DNA of 64,000 bases from Phalacrocorax aristotelis (GCF_949628215.1 NC_134276.1:103225256-103289255); one strand, 5' to 3'; shown: positions 1 to 12,980, counted from the stretch's first letter. A program made the numbers and translations. Notes: generated from the letters alone by a model not told the origin.

Positions 1-3000
1 CTCTGTGTTGTTCAAGTTCAATGCAACGGAAGTGCCTATTTTATCTTGCATTTTTGTCATGCTGGGAAGGAATTTGTTCTGCTACACTTGACAGCACCAC
101 CGCTACAGCACTGGCTGCTCAGCCTAAAGGTAGCAGCCCAGACTTTTACTGCACAAGCAAATGCAAATACAATTTTCAAGTTATTGACAACAATCATGGA
201 TCATGCTGCAGCCTGGAAGTCTGTAGAACGTCAGCTTTTATCACAAAGTTATTTTCCTACTTTTATCTGTGGAGTAAGTAAATAAATATGGTAATTGTTT
301 AAACAAAGAGATGGAAAACAAAATACCTCTCTCTCTGCCATCAGCCCACTTAGGGAAATCCTGAAACTCCCACACAGTAAAAAGGTCAAATGAAGCATTT
401 TGTTTCCCTCAAGGCCTGAGCCTCCCTAGAGCTTTCTGGGCAGATAATGTAGCTACTCTGGGTGAAAACTCAGACTAGACTTATTAAGGGAGTGACTCTT
501 TGCATTTTATATAACCCTTTACATTTTCCTGTAATCTTGTATTTTAACACCTTCTTAGTTCAGCAGATATTAAAAGCTAACCTCACCCTTTCTCATGTAC
601 ACACCACTCTGCAAAACAGAGATGGGGGTTTTTTTAGTTACAATTTAACAATAAAATTGTTTTTTCCAGAAGATCCGATAGGCTTTCAAGCAAATTGTAA
701 GCATTATCTTTGAGCCAAAAAAAAAAAAAAAAGAGTTCAGTTTACTCTTTCAAATGCCAAAGAAATTGCACTTCAAAAACCTCCAGTTAGTTATGATGCG
801 AACACAGCAGAGTCACCCAACAGTAGCCCTGCGCAGCCTTTCAAAATCCCTTTTTCAACAAACATTTTACAGGTCAGATGAAGGTAAGCCTGGAGCGTGC
901 TTTGCTCCTTAGAGTAGCAGGACATCATCTGTGCTCCTCTTCCCCGTCTCCCTTTTGAGGTTTCTGCACAGCAGGAGAGTAATGCATTGGCCCCACTGAG
1001 ATCAGCCCAGTTAAACTGCTCTACCTACCTCCTTGCTGCCACCTTTACTCTGAAATGTATTTTTTTACACACCCCTCCCATACCTGCATGCAAACAGGCA
1101 AAGAAAGAGGCAGTGTTCATAGTCCTTCTAAATGCTTTTGGCGTTGTCCAGCCTTTCACGCTATTTTGATCTAAATTGGATGGTTTTGGTATTCATCCTG
1201 TGTACATTACTCAAGCTGCACAAGATTATATGGATTTAAGCTCCTCTTTGCTTAATACAGCACTTTCACATACGCACATGTTAACACAAGTGATCAATGA
1301 GGGGTTTTAATTAGGTTTTTTTCTGAATAGAAAATGGAAGAAAGCACCCTGTGAAGAAATTAATTGCATAGGCTTGGGACTTCCATTGAATAGGATTAAC
1401 TTTCCTTGAGACAGTAGCATTCTCACAAAACAGTCAAAGGCTTTTTATTGCTTTTTTGCAGTTTTCCTAATACACAGATCTGCAAGTAGCAAAAAAAAGA
1501 AAAAAAGGGGGGGGGAATGATCAAAGTAAATTCAGAAACTTGAAATGATACTATTACTAAATAAGCATGGAAAATCTCCTTTAGCTATCAAAACCTGTGA
1601 AGAAAATGGAGCAGGGATGGAATCTCATACTAGAAAACTTTTGGGATAAAAAGTAATAAAACAGGGGTTTCAATTCTGGAAAGAGGATACACATCTAAAA
1701 ACATGGATGGCTGAAGTCCTCAGACTGGAACAATCTTCTGCTGGTATCTGTCTCATCTGATTCTCACTTGAAAGGCCTCCCACTCAGGACAAAAATGAAA
1801 GATTATTTGCTATATTTAGATCACTCACAGCTGTTTTTTTCAGAAGCAGGTTATTGCTATTGGAAGCAAGTAAAATTTCCCTAAAATAATTAGGATTTTT
1901 GTTTGCTGCTAAGCAGAGAATGAAGCTTTTCTTCTCCCCTCCCTAATGCAGAGATCCCAGCTCCAAAGTGGTGGCTGCCTTACCCCTCCCCAGGCCAGCA
2001 CTGCAGGCTGGAGGGACTCCAAGGCAGCTGCTGGGATCTAGTTTTTCTCCAGTTTTTGCATGGAAGGAACAACTCTTTACTGAACAACAAATATTGGATT
2101 GGATGTAAACCACACAAATCAGAAGCCAAAGCAGAAGCAGAATGGACGGCTCTTCTAGAGAAATGTTGTTCTTCTTCTGTTACTTCCTGTCAAGACATGT
2201 TTGTAAAGTTAGCAAAAAACCTGCCCCAGGACCTCAGCTTTGTACTCTTTCTGTACACTGTCCTGCCCTATTAAAGAGCTTCCTGATTTGTTGAGGAAGG
2301 CTTGCTACTCTTTACTTCTCCTTCATTCCTCCATCCTATCTCCGGGCAGCATTTGCCTCTCCTCCACCAAGCCTCTTATCACCACCTTTCCCATTTCTTC
2401 TCTCTACAGCTGCCTCCTCCACTCACAGCTACCTCCTTGTTCCACCACACAGGCTGCTGTGGTTTCCTCATCCACCTGCATCTGCCAAGTCTGTGGTCTG
2501 GGGTTTAGGTACTGTGTCCAGGTACTCATAGACATGCTTTACTACAGACTTAGGTAGTTGTTATGGAGTTGCTTTTGGTGATGACCCTTCTTCACTGTTC
2601 TCGAAGTATTCAGCTAAACAGACCTGGTAATAAAAAAAAGCCCTCCAATTTGGGAAGATGCAAGAGCTTCCCTTCAATGACAAGGAAGACTTTTCTAACA
2701 GAGTCTATGAGGAAAACCAGACGGTAGCTTTAGACTGCAGGAAGCTTAAATGCCAGATGAAGAGCAAGAAGATGATGATTAACATCTTCAGGCCAATTAA
2801 GAATCTCTTGATCTTGAACATATCCCACTTTCAACTCCCTCTTTCCCAGAAAGCCCTTGCAGTGGCAGAGTTTCTATCAGTATTCTTTTTGTAATTGCTG
2901 AACCTTTGCCTTCCAATACACGAACTGAGGTATCTCTCCAATTCTTACAAACCAAAATCCACACTTCAAAATCTTTCTGAGGTGTTTTAAATGCTGTAAT

Positions 3001-6000
3001 TGGCAGGTAACCACTGGGAAACCGCTGACAGCTCTTTGGAGGAGAACCAGATCAACTATCAGTAATTCCCACAGGCTAGTGGTACTCTACCAGTGCTCGG
3101 TAAAGTTGGGTGACTGCTTACCCTGGCATAAGAAAAAGCAGGCATAAGAAAAGACCTCTGGGGCAATACAGTCAAATTACTATTCAAGGCACTGAGTCGT
3201 TCTCATACACTGATTTAATTTTTTACTTCATTCTCAAACACTAAATGCTTACTACATTGTGACTCTGGACAGCAAGGCAGTGTGGGGCGTATGACTCAGC
3301 AATTTATCTACCAGTTTTACTCGCCTCTTGTTTTTTTGACTTCTAATTGTATTTCCAAAACCGGACCACATAAAGATGGAAAGGGGAGGAAAGTAGACTT
3401 TACCTCCAATTTACCTGTGCAGGGGGTGGATTTGTTGAAGGTTGCAGCTGTAACACAAACTGACTGGTAACTGGTAAAAGGAAACGTTGCAATCACAGCG
3501 CACACTTACAAACACTGTGTAATTGTTAGCTGACTGTATGAGACTAACTTAGAAAAAGTATCAGTGCAGTTGAGTGAAGGGCATGTTATTACACCCCACC
3601 TATGCCTCATTTGAAACATAGTTGTTTGGGATGTTGTTAGAAATAATATCACCATGAGGAAACCATGTTGTTAGAATAAACCACCATTGGTTTGGACAAA
3701 TTATTTCTTCGCTGCATTGGACAGAGATGAGCCCAAGGCAGTATTACTTCTGCTGGAGGTCATCTTGCAGCCTGGTAGAGCTCTAGACGCTACCTGAAAG
3801 TTTAAACCAAGCCTTCAGCAATAGCACAAGACTCCTGTAGCACATACCACATTTAGGCTACAGAGCCATTCTGTGTTTAATCAAAATGTATTTATCAATC
3901 AGCTCACTGCAACTCGTTAATTAATAACTTCAATCACTTCTGGTATGAAGTTATGTTACCATTTTTATTACTCCAGCCACTTTCAAGAACTGATGAACAT
4001 TGGGTATAAGGTTGGACAAGAATGACTGTCTAAAACAGCTGAAATGAACAATTACATGGAAATAAAAAGCAGGCCAGATCCTTCTTAGCTTGAGCTTCTG
4101 TGGACAAAGGAGTTATTCTTTGCAGCAGAACAGATATATAAAAGCAAGTAGGTTTTGGTTACCTATCTGTGAGTACCATTTGCCAAGTTCAGATTTGAAC
4201 TACCATTCTAATTTCCTGAGTTCAGCAATCTTCTAGTACAAACTGGAAAGCTGAAAAATGCTTATATGATTTTTACAGGACTGCGATACCTGCTATGCTA
4301 TGTTATGCAAGGAAATGTCAAATGGTTTATAGAAACCAGTCGTAAAATCCATTGTGTCAGGTGGATGAGTCATTAAATAGCTATAGACTTAAAAAGTTTT
4401 AAGTAGAAACAGCACCCATAGATGTTTTCTTCATAACTATATGATAAGCTTCCTTTTGTCAAAGTTGGTAGCACAGTAGAACAGTAAGACATAGACTCAG
4501 TCTGTTGGGTTGTTTTATCACTGAAATGCTGTCTCCTAGCCATAATCAAGGAAAAAGGCTGCAGAACTAGTTGAGCACATGCATATTAAATGCACATGAT
4601 GAGACTGTTGCTTAGTCTCTGGATATATACTGATTATATTGGAAGTCTAGCTAAGCTTGATTTGAAAATTAGGAAAAAGAAAGAGGCATACCCACCAATT
4701 TTCCCTAGAAAATTGTATGGAAATTCTGATCTCAGCATGATCTGATGCATTCTTTGGGTTTCTATAGGTTACATCAAAAATATTTTAGTGAGCTCAGTGG
4801 ATAAATTATCTCTGTTAAGGGGAGTGGGTAATGCTCGGAGAGAGAGCATGGTGGAGAGATGTAACCCACAGCCCAAATTCTCCAGTTTCCTGAAGATACT
4901 CTGTCATTCTTTGTGAATTTGAAGATGATGGAGAACACAGACCCACAACAGGCAAGAGAATCACCCCTTATTTTCTTTCAGCTTAATGGCAATATCTCAA
5001 CAAAGGGCTGTTGTATATCTCCAAGAGCCCTACTGGACGCATATTAGCAATACAAGCAATCAAAAATACAATTACGAGCAATATAAGGAATCTCTGCAAC
5101 GGAGGAAGATTTTTGAAAATAACTGTGTTAGCTTTTGCAACATCAAAAATACTTTCTGAGAGACAAAGGGGTTATTCTTTGTGTCGCTCACCATGACATC
5201 AACACACGAAATTAAAAAAAAAAAAAAAACAAAAAAACCCAAACATTAACAATTCTGTGTTTCAGTCCTTTCAATGATTAAACTCAGATCACCTCAACCG
5301 TGTTGCTTCATATTAACAAGACGTCATCCTGTGGGTGCATACATTCAGGCCCTGGCCCTGTTTTTCAGACCCATGCTCTTATTTGATCCTCTTCTCTCTA
5401 CATCTTCTACCCTGGCAAAGTCCTGTCCCTCAACTGCCATGTCTGCAACTTTTGCTCCACATTCTTTATTTATCTTCCTCACTGAAACTCAGACTCTTCT
5501 GAGCCACCCCTAGAGAAGACAAGCTAAAGACCTCTCCCTGGACTTCTAGTGAAAACAACCTCTTGCTAAGTTGTGACCCCCTTCTCTCCTAACAGTGCCT
5601 TGACAGCAGTAATAATTCAAGAAGATACAACTCAGAGTCATCAAGCTAGTGCAGTTAAGTTTTATCTATGTTTTAACTTGTTTCTTCCCTGCAAGGCAGC
5701 TCTCCCCACCCCTAAAAATTAAAGCCAACCTTTTCCCAAGCCTTAACCAGTGCAGACAGCAAAGTAATTTGATTAAGAGCCATATAATGCACATTTTTTC
5801 TGTAGATAATTGGTAGCTTAAGTAAAGGTGCATTGCAGGTGACTTTGACACACCACGGACAGACAACCTGCAACATATATTTCACTGCTTGTGTATCACT
5901 TACCAAAGCCTCACAGAAACTAAATACCAAGAACTGAATTGATAGGAATGTTTCTGTGTTGCAGGGAGCAGAAGATAGCAAGTATTTCTGGAGATAACAT

Positions 6001-6587
6001 TTCCTGGAATGCCAAGATTTAGATTTTTGTTTGGATTTTGATGGACGGAGCCCAAATGCTATCAGCTAAGCTAAACTTGGAAGAGAATTTTCTTTGGTGG
6101 GCTGCAAGCTAGTAAAGAACTAAAAGTTATCCACTCTTCAGGTACCTCCAGCTCCAAAGCAGATAAATCCAAATAATTTCATTCAGTTGTGAAACAGTGG
6201 TGATATTACAGATTTCTGATTTATAACAACTGCTAGCCATGGTTAAGAGCTGAGAAAATGAGCACAGTGTGGAGGTTTAGTAATAGGATTTTCATTGTAA
6301 TGCATGATTAGACGCTTAGATACTGGAGACAAAATTAATCTAGCAGTAATGATACCAGAACAGCTACAGCTTGGATAAGTCTGACCTTTGAAGTTAAACA
6401 TTAGCTAACAGTTGGGCTGGTATTTCTGATATGTTCCACAACATGGATTAAATATTTTAGCATTAAAATGTCTGTATCCTTCACTTAAGAAAACAACATA
6501 CTAAATTCAGGGAGTACATACAAAATTAAATCACATTTGAGTCATTTACAGTTTGTGTACATTCACACTATATAGGTCTTGTATAAG
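1..6587. other. Intergenic DNA upstream of C21orf62, no gene recognised
   Basis: No open frame here resembles a known protein, and none is flanked by convincing splice sites with a family match. The stretch is AT-rich, with homopolymer runs (A-run at 717-733, A-rich run near 5215-5235, G-run near 1507-1516) and pyrimidine-rich patches near 2280-2500 and 5380-5520. By human synteny this side should face the OLIG2/OLIG1 genes, so distal enhancers or 5' non-coding exons of C21orf62 could lie here. I cannot identify any from sequence alone. Confidence 0.6.
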
Positions 6588-7410
6588 AATGGCCATAATC
6601 TGTCAGACCAAAGATCCGTCTAGTCAAGTAGCCATCTCCATGTGCAGCTGTAAGAAGGTCCATAGGAGAGATTTTGAACAGGGCAAGAACATGGGATACT
6701 TACTGCTATAACTTTCTTTGCCTCCAACTATTTTCAGCACAGGGCCTTCTGTAGCCAGGTGTGGTGCTTGCGTACATGATGACAGCAGTGGCCTTCTCCT
6801 CACTGAACTTATCCTGTCTTGACTTTGTGAAAACTTTTTGTGTCCCCAACATCCTTTGCTAAGGATCAACAAGTCAGCTGTGACCCTACTGGTTTTATTT
6901 GAGATGTCTTCCTCTTGTTCTTGGAAGAAGCAGTGAAAACCTGTTCTTCGCCCACCATATCTATGATATTTGTGCTGTTACAGGCCACCACCATATCCTG
7001 CCTCAACCATCTCTTTTCCCACCTAAAGTCCTACCTTACCTAGTCCCACCTTACTTCAAGGGAAGCCCTTCCATATCTTGCCACTCTTGTTGCTCTTCTC
7101 TGAACTCCAGTCTTGTGGCATCCTTTCTGAAATGGTGGGATCTGAACTGCACACAACAGGCAAGTGTCAGCAAACAAGTGATTTATGCAGTAGCTCGACA
7201 GCACTGTCTCTTTTTTCCCATCATTTTCCTATGACACCTTAACAATTTAATCACTTTTTGACTGCTATTAAGCAATGAGCTGATGTCTTCATGCAACTGT
7301 CTATCACAAGCTAAAGACCTAATTCCTGGAAAGGATCTGGTGGTAATGTCTGGCCCAGAGTCCACCATTTCTTAAGTGCAGATTTTTTCTCCCAAGTGCA
7401 TGTAACTTTC
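6588..7410 (-). mobile_element. Old, degraded CR1 LINE fragment (antisense)
   Basis: Read on the + strand, the segment follows the antisense of an ancient amniote CR1. It has the 'cagaccaaagatccgtctag' block at about 6603, a 'cttccatatcttgccac' plus 'ttgttgctcttctctgaac' block near 7068-7107, 'tttttgactgct' with 'gagctgatgtcttcatg' near 7255-7295, and a 'gtgcatgtaactttccc' block near 7396. The order and spacing match the element's 3' end through to its reverse-transcriptase side, so the element lies on the minus strand with its 3' end near 6588. It is heavily diverged and has no coding capacity. The limits are approximate, and the match is to a consensus recalled from memory. Confidence 0.72.
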
Positions 7411-9046
7411 CCTTTTCTTCTTTTCCCATGGATGGCAAAGTCCTGGTCATTTACAAACCACCACAGTTTCTACAGATTCACTGATAGAGGACTGAACTTC
7501 GAAGAAAAAAGTTGGACTAGAGGACTGTATTCTCTCTAAGTGAGAAATGTGGATTCTGTCAAGATGTAGTTTTGTCAGCTTTTTCTTTTATTTAATATTA
7601 GTCAAAGAACACTCTCATTTGAATTTTCAGCAGGAATTGAGCTTAAAACATTTTGATCTAAATCAGATACCTGGTAAACTACCACGCATATGATAGTGCT
7701 AATGACTAGGAGAACTCTCTTGTGCTCTGAAAGACACTTTCTCTTAATTGTCTGTTAAATGACCATGAAGTTTATAGCAGAAGATTCCATTGTCTAATGG
7801 TGGAAGACTGAATAACAGACAAAAACAGTCTGTGGTTTTATTATAAATACTATTATTTTCCTGTTTACCTGGTATGTTTCTCCAAAACTGTAGGTTTATT
7901 GCCATGTTTTCGGAGGTGCTGCGGACATGCATTCTGGACATGGATCAATCTTTTCACATGCTAAGGACCAAATTCTGCCCAGCACATGCCCTACTGCTGC
8001 CTTCACTAGGCCCTGCCACCTTTGGTCAAAATTTGGCTCTAATGACTCTTGGTGCTTCAAAATAATTATAGTCAAATCAGACAAACTTTCCAATATATTC
8101 TAATTCATGTTGAGAAATTGCATTCTGCATTGTTTCTTGTACCATCATCTAATAGCAGGCCGGCCAGGAGAATCCAGATGCTCCTGGTAAGAGCCAGGAG
8201 CTCTGAAAACCGAAGGGCTGGTAGCTGAGAATCCAGGAGTGCCCACCAAACATGCTCCCAACCATTTGAGGTGGAGCATGCCTGGAATGGAAACTTGCTC
8301 CAGTCCGAAGCATGCGTGGAGGTGCTACTTTGCTTTGCCAGGGTAAATGAAAGGGGGCTAGTTGCTGTGCAGAGACAGAGTGAGAGATGGTCCTTGGTCC
8401 CCAAAACTTACAGGCTAAGACTGGAGCAGCCGTAGCTTCATATGGATCAAAAGCAGGTTTTATCAGCATACCACAAAGCGCAGAAGGATATGTGCTGCAC
8501 CCAGCAGTGCTCCTGCCCTTAACCACCCTTTCTCTCTTCCCCTTTGCCCAGTGAATCCCCCACTCAGTTTAAGGGGAAGGTTATCACAACCCTTACTTAG
8601 CAATTCCGGTGTAGAAAAAAACATTTGTCTTTAGCCCTTCTCACACTGCCTTACTCGGTGAAGTGGAGAACTGGGTCATTTGCCACCCCTATCTGCTGGG
8701 AAGTGGATAAAGAGAAAGCAGAAAGGAGAAAGGAGCAGGACGAGTCCTGCCCTTACCTTCACACTGGGCAGGCTGAGTTGCCGCCTGGATAGAGAAGAGG
8801 GTGTCCAAGCTATCCCATAAGCAGATGAAACCGTTTAGAGCAAAAGAGGAGTGGAAGAAGAATCCCAAACATGAAGTCACAATTCATTTTCGGAACCAGT
8901 GTAGCTGTGCTCCCCTTCTAATGCAGGACAACCTGCAAAACTGCAATATGGCTCTGAATAGATGAGACAGATAATGAATGGGAAGAGCAAAGTAATATTA
9001 AGGGTTGAGTGGTCTTTAGTGTAATAAAGAAATTGTTTTTCCTCAG
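7411..9046. other. Intergenic DNA or C21orf62 5' intron, nothing recognised
   Basis: No gene is supported. Minus-strand open frames around 8105-8526 match nothing I recognise and show no exon structure. A fragment near 7965-8050 faintly resembles an old amniote interspersed repeat, but too weakly to call. If C21orf62 has 5' non-coding exons, as the human gene does, part of this stretch is probably an intron, because a good acceptor (T-rich tract then CAG) ends at 9046. Confidence 0.5.
9041..9046 (+). other. Candidate 3' splice site before the C21orf62 coding exon
   Basis: A T-rich tract followed by CCTCAG ends at 9046, 70 bases before the chosen ATG. It is the best acceptor close to the coding region, and it would make the coding sequence a single 3' exon preceded by non-coding exon(s). 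This is inferred from sequence only. Confidence 0.5.
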
Positions 9047-9116
9047 TAGGTAAAGCCAAGTGATATAATTCACTGAGTAAAAGGAGGAGACACTTAGCAG
9101 CTTGGCACCAGTACTA

Positions 9117-9791
9117 ATGAAGCCAATAGCCTTCTCTGCTTTCTCCATTTGGCTGGCTCTCATTTTGGCTGGCTTCCTTGGCACACACATCACTGGCAGT
9201 TTTGTGAGAAGTCAGAAGAACCATACGCTAATTTTCACCAAGGAAAACACAATTCGCAACTGCAGCTGCTCAGCGGATATCCATGATTGTGATTACTGCC
9301 TGGCAAACTTGATGTGCAATTGCAAAACGGTGCTGCCTTCTACCATGGAAAAAACTACCTACAGCAGCCACCTGACCATTTGGTTCACAGACACCTCTAT
9401 GCTGGAGATGCTCCTCAATTTCACAAGGGTGTGGGATTTGAAGCTGTCCTTCTGTGGCACCACTCCTCTCCCGACAGAATACTTGGCCATTTGGGGACTT
9501 CGAAAGCTCCGGGTAAACAAGGTCATGGGAGGATTCCCAGAGCAGAGCGTAACCATCTACAGCAGCAGCAACAACAAAAAAGAAGACTCGCTTGCAGTGC
9601 ACAACAAAGACAGGCAACCGCTTGTACATATTTCTTTCCTGGATACCTCGTTTTTCAACGGCTATTCTTTGCTAAAGTCATACAGTGTGGAAAACATCTC
9701 TAGTGTCACGGAGCACTTTCCCAGTCTGCTGTACTCTGATGTTTTCTCAACCTCAGATAACGAGAGCTATGTTGTAACATTCATTTACTGA
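9117..9791 (+). CDS. C21orf62: C21orf62 orthologue, uncharacterised secreted or membrane-anchored protein
   Basis: A single uninterrupted 224-residue frame, close to the 219 residues of the human protein as I recall it. Shared signature blocks include TLIFT-ENTIRNCSCSADI, NLMCNCKTVLP, HLTIWFTDTS, LPTEYLAI and the C-terminal SYVVTFIY. Residues about 5-25 are hydrophobic, like a signal peptide or membrane anchor. A cysteine cluster follows (C49, C51, C58, C61, C67, C69), with several N-glycosylation sequons (NHT, NCS, NFT, NIS, NES), which fits passage through the secretory pathway. No catalytic motif is visible and the family has no established function. The start is the ATG at 9117. An in-frame stop lies at 9078, and the only codons between are non-ATG, including TTG-GCA-CCA at 9102, which aligns with the human N-terminal Met-Ala-Pro. 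The next gene downstream is PAXBP1 on the same strand, as in human. Confidence 0.93.
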   Translation: MKPIAFSAFSIWLALILAGFLGTHITGSFVRSQKNHTLIFTKENTIRNCSCSADIHDCDYCLANLMCNCKTVLPSTMEKTTYSSHLTIWFTDTSMLEMLLNFTRVWDLKLSFCGTTPLPTEYLAIWGLRKLRVNKVMGGFPEQSVTIYSSSNNKKEDSLAVHNKDRQPLVHISFLDTSFFNGYSLLKSYSVENISSVTEHFPSLLYSDVFSTSDNESYVVTFIY

Positions 9792-10044
9792 GTTATTTAA
9801 CATATTCAGTAGTCAGAGGCATGGCCAACTGCTAAAAGAGAGATGGGACTTCTTTAAGTCTGGTTTGGCCAGGGGGAGCTGTTATGGGATGGACAGTCCT
9901 GACTGCGATAGCACCCTACAAAGAGGTGTTTAAAGTAAGAGAAACTCAGCAGACTAATTCAGTAAATGCTTTCTTAAGGAAAATGTGAAATGACTGTTTT
10001 GGAAAGCATCGGTACAAATTTGTTTTATGTATTGTAAGCTAAGA

Positions 10045-10050
10045 ATTAAA
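10045..10050 (+). other. Candidate poly(A) signal (ATTAAA) of C21orf62
   Basis: ATTAAA lies 254 bases after the C21orf62 stop codon, with a T-rich stretch just downstream. It is the nearest plausible polyadenylation hexamer. Longer 3' ends are not excluded. Confidence 0.45.
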
Positions 10051-12330
10051 ATCTGCAGATAAATTTTGTTTCAAGACTGTGCCTCAGAGAGAAAAAGACA
10101 TCTTTGTCTCTTGGCATGTTGGATGAGCCGACACCTGCAATTTCCCCAAATGCAGGGAACTTGACTTCATCTTTTGTGATAATGGCAAGCTCTGCTCATG
10201 TTCTCCCCTATGAGAAAGGAGGAAGACCCCATCCAACGACTCTCGTCTGATAAGGGAGGTGAGGCTTCTGGCAGACCTGTAGCAAACAACTTTCAGATGC
10301 ATTGTGGGCGAAAGATTGCCATCCCCTGAAAAACAGACATCAGGACTATTTACCTAGCCCAAAGTCTGCTCCTTGCCCGTGTCTGCAAGATTTGCGTTCT
10401 ATAAGATACGATTAAGGCCGGGACCTACCCATACAATACAGTAAAGGCTTTGGAATAGCAAGTCCTAACAGTCTTGCCTTGCCAGCAAAGGATTACATGA
10501 AATTGGGACAAAATATGTGAACTGAGGGGAAAGACTATCAAGACTCTGAGGCACCAACGAATTTGCCTCAACAACTTTAAAAAGTTTTTCTAAAACTGTA
10601 ATCAATGATGCAGCAGTTTTGCTGGTAAGCACATGGGTGTTTGAAGGCTGGGGATTTAACTTAATTTAACTCAACCAGAGAACCATTAAATCAGCTGTTG
10701 TAAAGATGTTGTTTCCTTTGTCAGCACCTTGGCAACAAACCGTAAGCCTTCTCCCCAAATCACAAGTATTTCTAGTGATACCTCCCATGATTGCACGACA
10801 AGTTGCAAAATGGTTAGGAGCTGGAGCTGGGCTGACAGAGATTGGCAGTGGTGGTGGTGTTCTGAGCACGTTACATGTCTGGAATGTATTACAGATACAG
10901 GCAGATAATTCATACTGTCTGCCCAGGAATCGCATGCTCTATCTGTGCAACCTTGCCTTCACAAACCGGCTAGTCACTAATCCCACCCAGGTTAGCATTG
11001 AAAAAAAAAAGAGCTGGAACACACACAAATAAATTGATTTCTAAATGTTACCAACCCTCTCTTCAAGATCTGGGAAAATCAAACATAAATGACCTCAGTG
11101 AATTCACTAAGGCTCTGCTGCCCTCTAGTAAAAACCGTGCTGAATAACACAGTCCTTCCACACGGCCGTGACAGCAGTGGTTGGCTGCTGTTGCTGTTCG
11201 AAATTCACACGTGCAGCAGCAACTGAGAACGTATGTATTCTGACCCTGTTGGCAAGAAACCATGAGATTGATAAATCCATGGGCTTCCTAACACTTCATA
11301 TTGCAGTCTCAGTTACTTTTGCCACTGTAGTGTTCTGAATAAGGCTGACATAAAAGACCTTTTACTCCTGTGCCCAAGTAAGCACTGCAGAGATTTTCCT
11401 GGAATCAGGAAGAAAATCCTCCTCTCAATTATATGTGCAGCAGAAATCCATGGCACCAATATTGCAGTAATCTTTTCAACTCCCCTGTTCTTCTCCAGCA
11501 GATACCAAGAACCTGTTTCTCCCAATTTCAACTTTACATGGTTTTGCCATATGAAAGTACTGCATTAAAAGTTTGCAGAATTCTTTCAGGGCAATGCATA
11601 CAAAACATATTCCACATATGTTGGGAGTATTATTAATTCTGTTTCTTTTGTCTGCATGTAAACTACACACAGCGGTACATTAACCATCACTCTGCAGAAA
11701 TAACTATATGCTTTTGTGCATGTTTTAAATCCCAGTGTAACACGCTCACACTTAACCACAGTCAACACCCTATGGCATTTGACCATTTCTTTATAGCAGT
11801 TAATATTTATATACACAATGGTTTCATTCTCCACATATCAGGTTCAACCTGTATGCAGTTGCCAGTCTTTTAACCCTGATGCACGATTACTGGACATGCC
11901 AATCAATGCAAACCGAGTCAATTTTTTCACATCAGAAAAAAATGGAGATCCGAGCTGTAAAATTACAGTTCTCCTTCCTATTACTAATTCTGGTGTGACT
12001 TTGGGGAGTCAATACGGACTGAGAACAGCACGAAGGTAATGAAATGCTTTCTACAGGTCTTTGCACTTGCTGCACCTCCTGCTAGGCAGGTTCCCAAGGC
12101 GGCTGGCAAGGACGGGCCGCAAGGGAGTCTGTCCCTCCTGCTACGGCGGGAAGGCCGGAAGGAGGTCCTTCCAGTCCCCAACAGTTGTACGAGAAGAGCC
12201 CGTCTTTAATGAGTCCAGCGATATTTTGGCATCTACCACCAAACTTGTGCTTTTCGTTTTAGGCAACATGGTGGCCACCACGGCTGGCTGGAGCGGCTTC
12301 TGAGGGTGAAACCGCACCCCATAGGGCCCT
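10051..12330. other. C21orf62-PAXBP1 spacer, no gene recognised
   Basis: No frame here matches a known protein. Base composition changes from AT-rich to GC-rich after about 12050, marking the approach to the PAXBP1 CpG island. A human antisense transcript (PAXBP1-AS1) starts near the orthologous promoter, so divergent minus-strand transcription is possible here, but nothing in the sequence proves it. Confidence 0.5.
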
Positions 12331-12716
12331 GCACATGAAAAATGATGCTATTTCGCCCTAGGGAAGACGACCGCCGCATTATTCCCTGCCCTCCCCGCCC
12401 CCAACTCCGAGCCAGAGGCTAGTATTTCCTCAGGGAGGCAGAGGCCGTGCAGCGCTGGAGAGCGAGGCCCGGCCCTGGCCGCTGAGGAGACGAGGACAGG
12501 GGCAGTACGGAGCCCGGGCACCCGCATCCTCCCCAGGCACACGCCGCCGCAGTCCCCAAGCTCGTTACGGAAATCGGGCCCGGCGGGGCGGGGATAGGGG
12601 TGGGAAGGCCGAGGATCGGCGCCCCCGACGCCGGGTTCGGGGACATCGGCCAACCCCCGACCCCTCCCTGCAATGGCGCGCTCCCACGGGGGCTCCCGCC
12701 CCTTTCTCCACACAAG

Positions 12717-12980
12717 ATGGTGGCGGCGTCGGCCGCTGGGAAAGGAGAGGGGCGGGCGGCGAGGTGGGCCGCTCTATCCCCGGCTCTCTACGCTCCTCGC
12801 CGCGCACGCTCTACCCTCCGTCCCCGCCGGCTCTCTATGGTCGGGCGGCCGTTCGCCGCTGGAGGGCGGGCGGCGATGGGCGGCGGGCGGCAGGGGGCGC
12901 TGTGGCCGCCGGCGCGGCGGTTATCATGCTCTGGGAGCCGGGCCTGGGCCGCGGCGTGGGGTGGCGGCGGGAGCGGGTAG
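12717..12980 (+). other. Upstream open reading frame in the PAXBP1 leader
   Basis: The ATG inside the YY1-like motif opens an 87-codon frame, rich in Ala, Gly and Arg, that stops 43 bases before the PAXBP1 start. If the leader begins upstream of 12717, ribosomes would meet this frame first and it could damp translation. The frame reflects GC-rich composition and shows no sign of encoding a conserved peptide. Confidence 0.3.

Noticed and set aside
8105-8526. Minus-strand frames of 99 and 125 codons upstream of C21orf62
   Set aside because: No recognisable domain, no conserved start context or splice pattern, and two overlapping frames in the same region suggest chance.
9270-9703. Overlapping frames on both strands inside C21orf62 (119 aa minus, 129 aa plus)
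   Set aside because: Out-of-frame shadows of the conserved C21orf62 coding exon.
10706-11032. 108-codon plus-strand frame between C21orf62 and PAXBP1
   Set aside because: Opens at a non-ATG codon and resembles nothing known; no flanking splice evidence.
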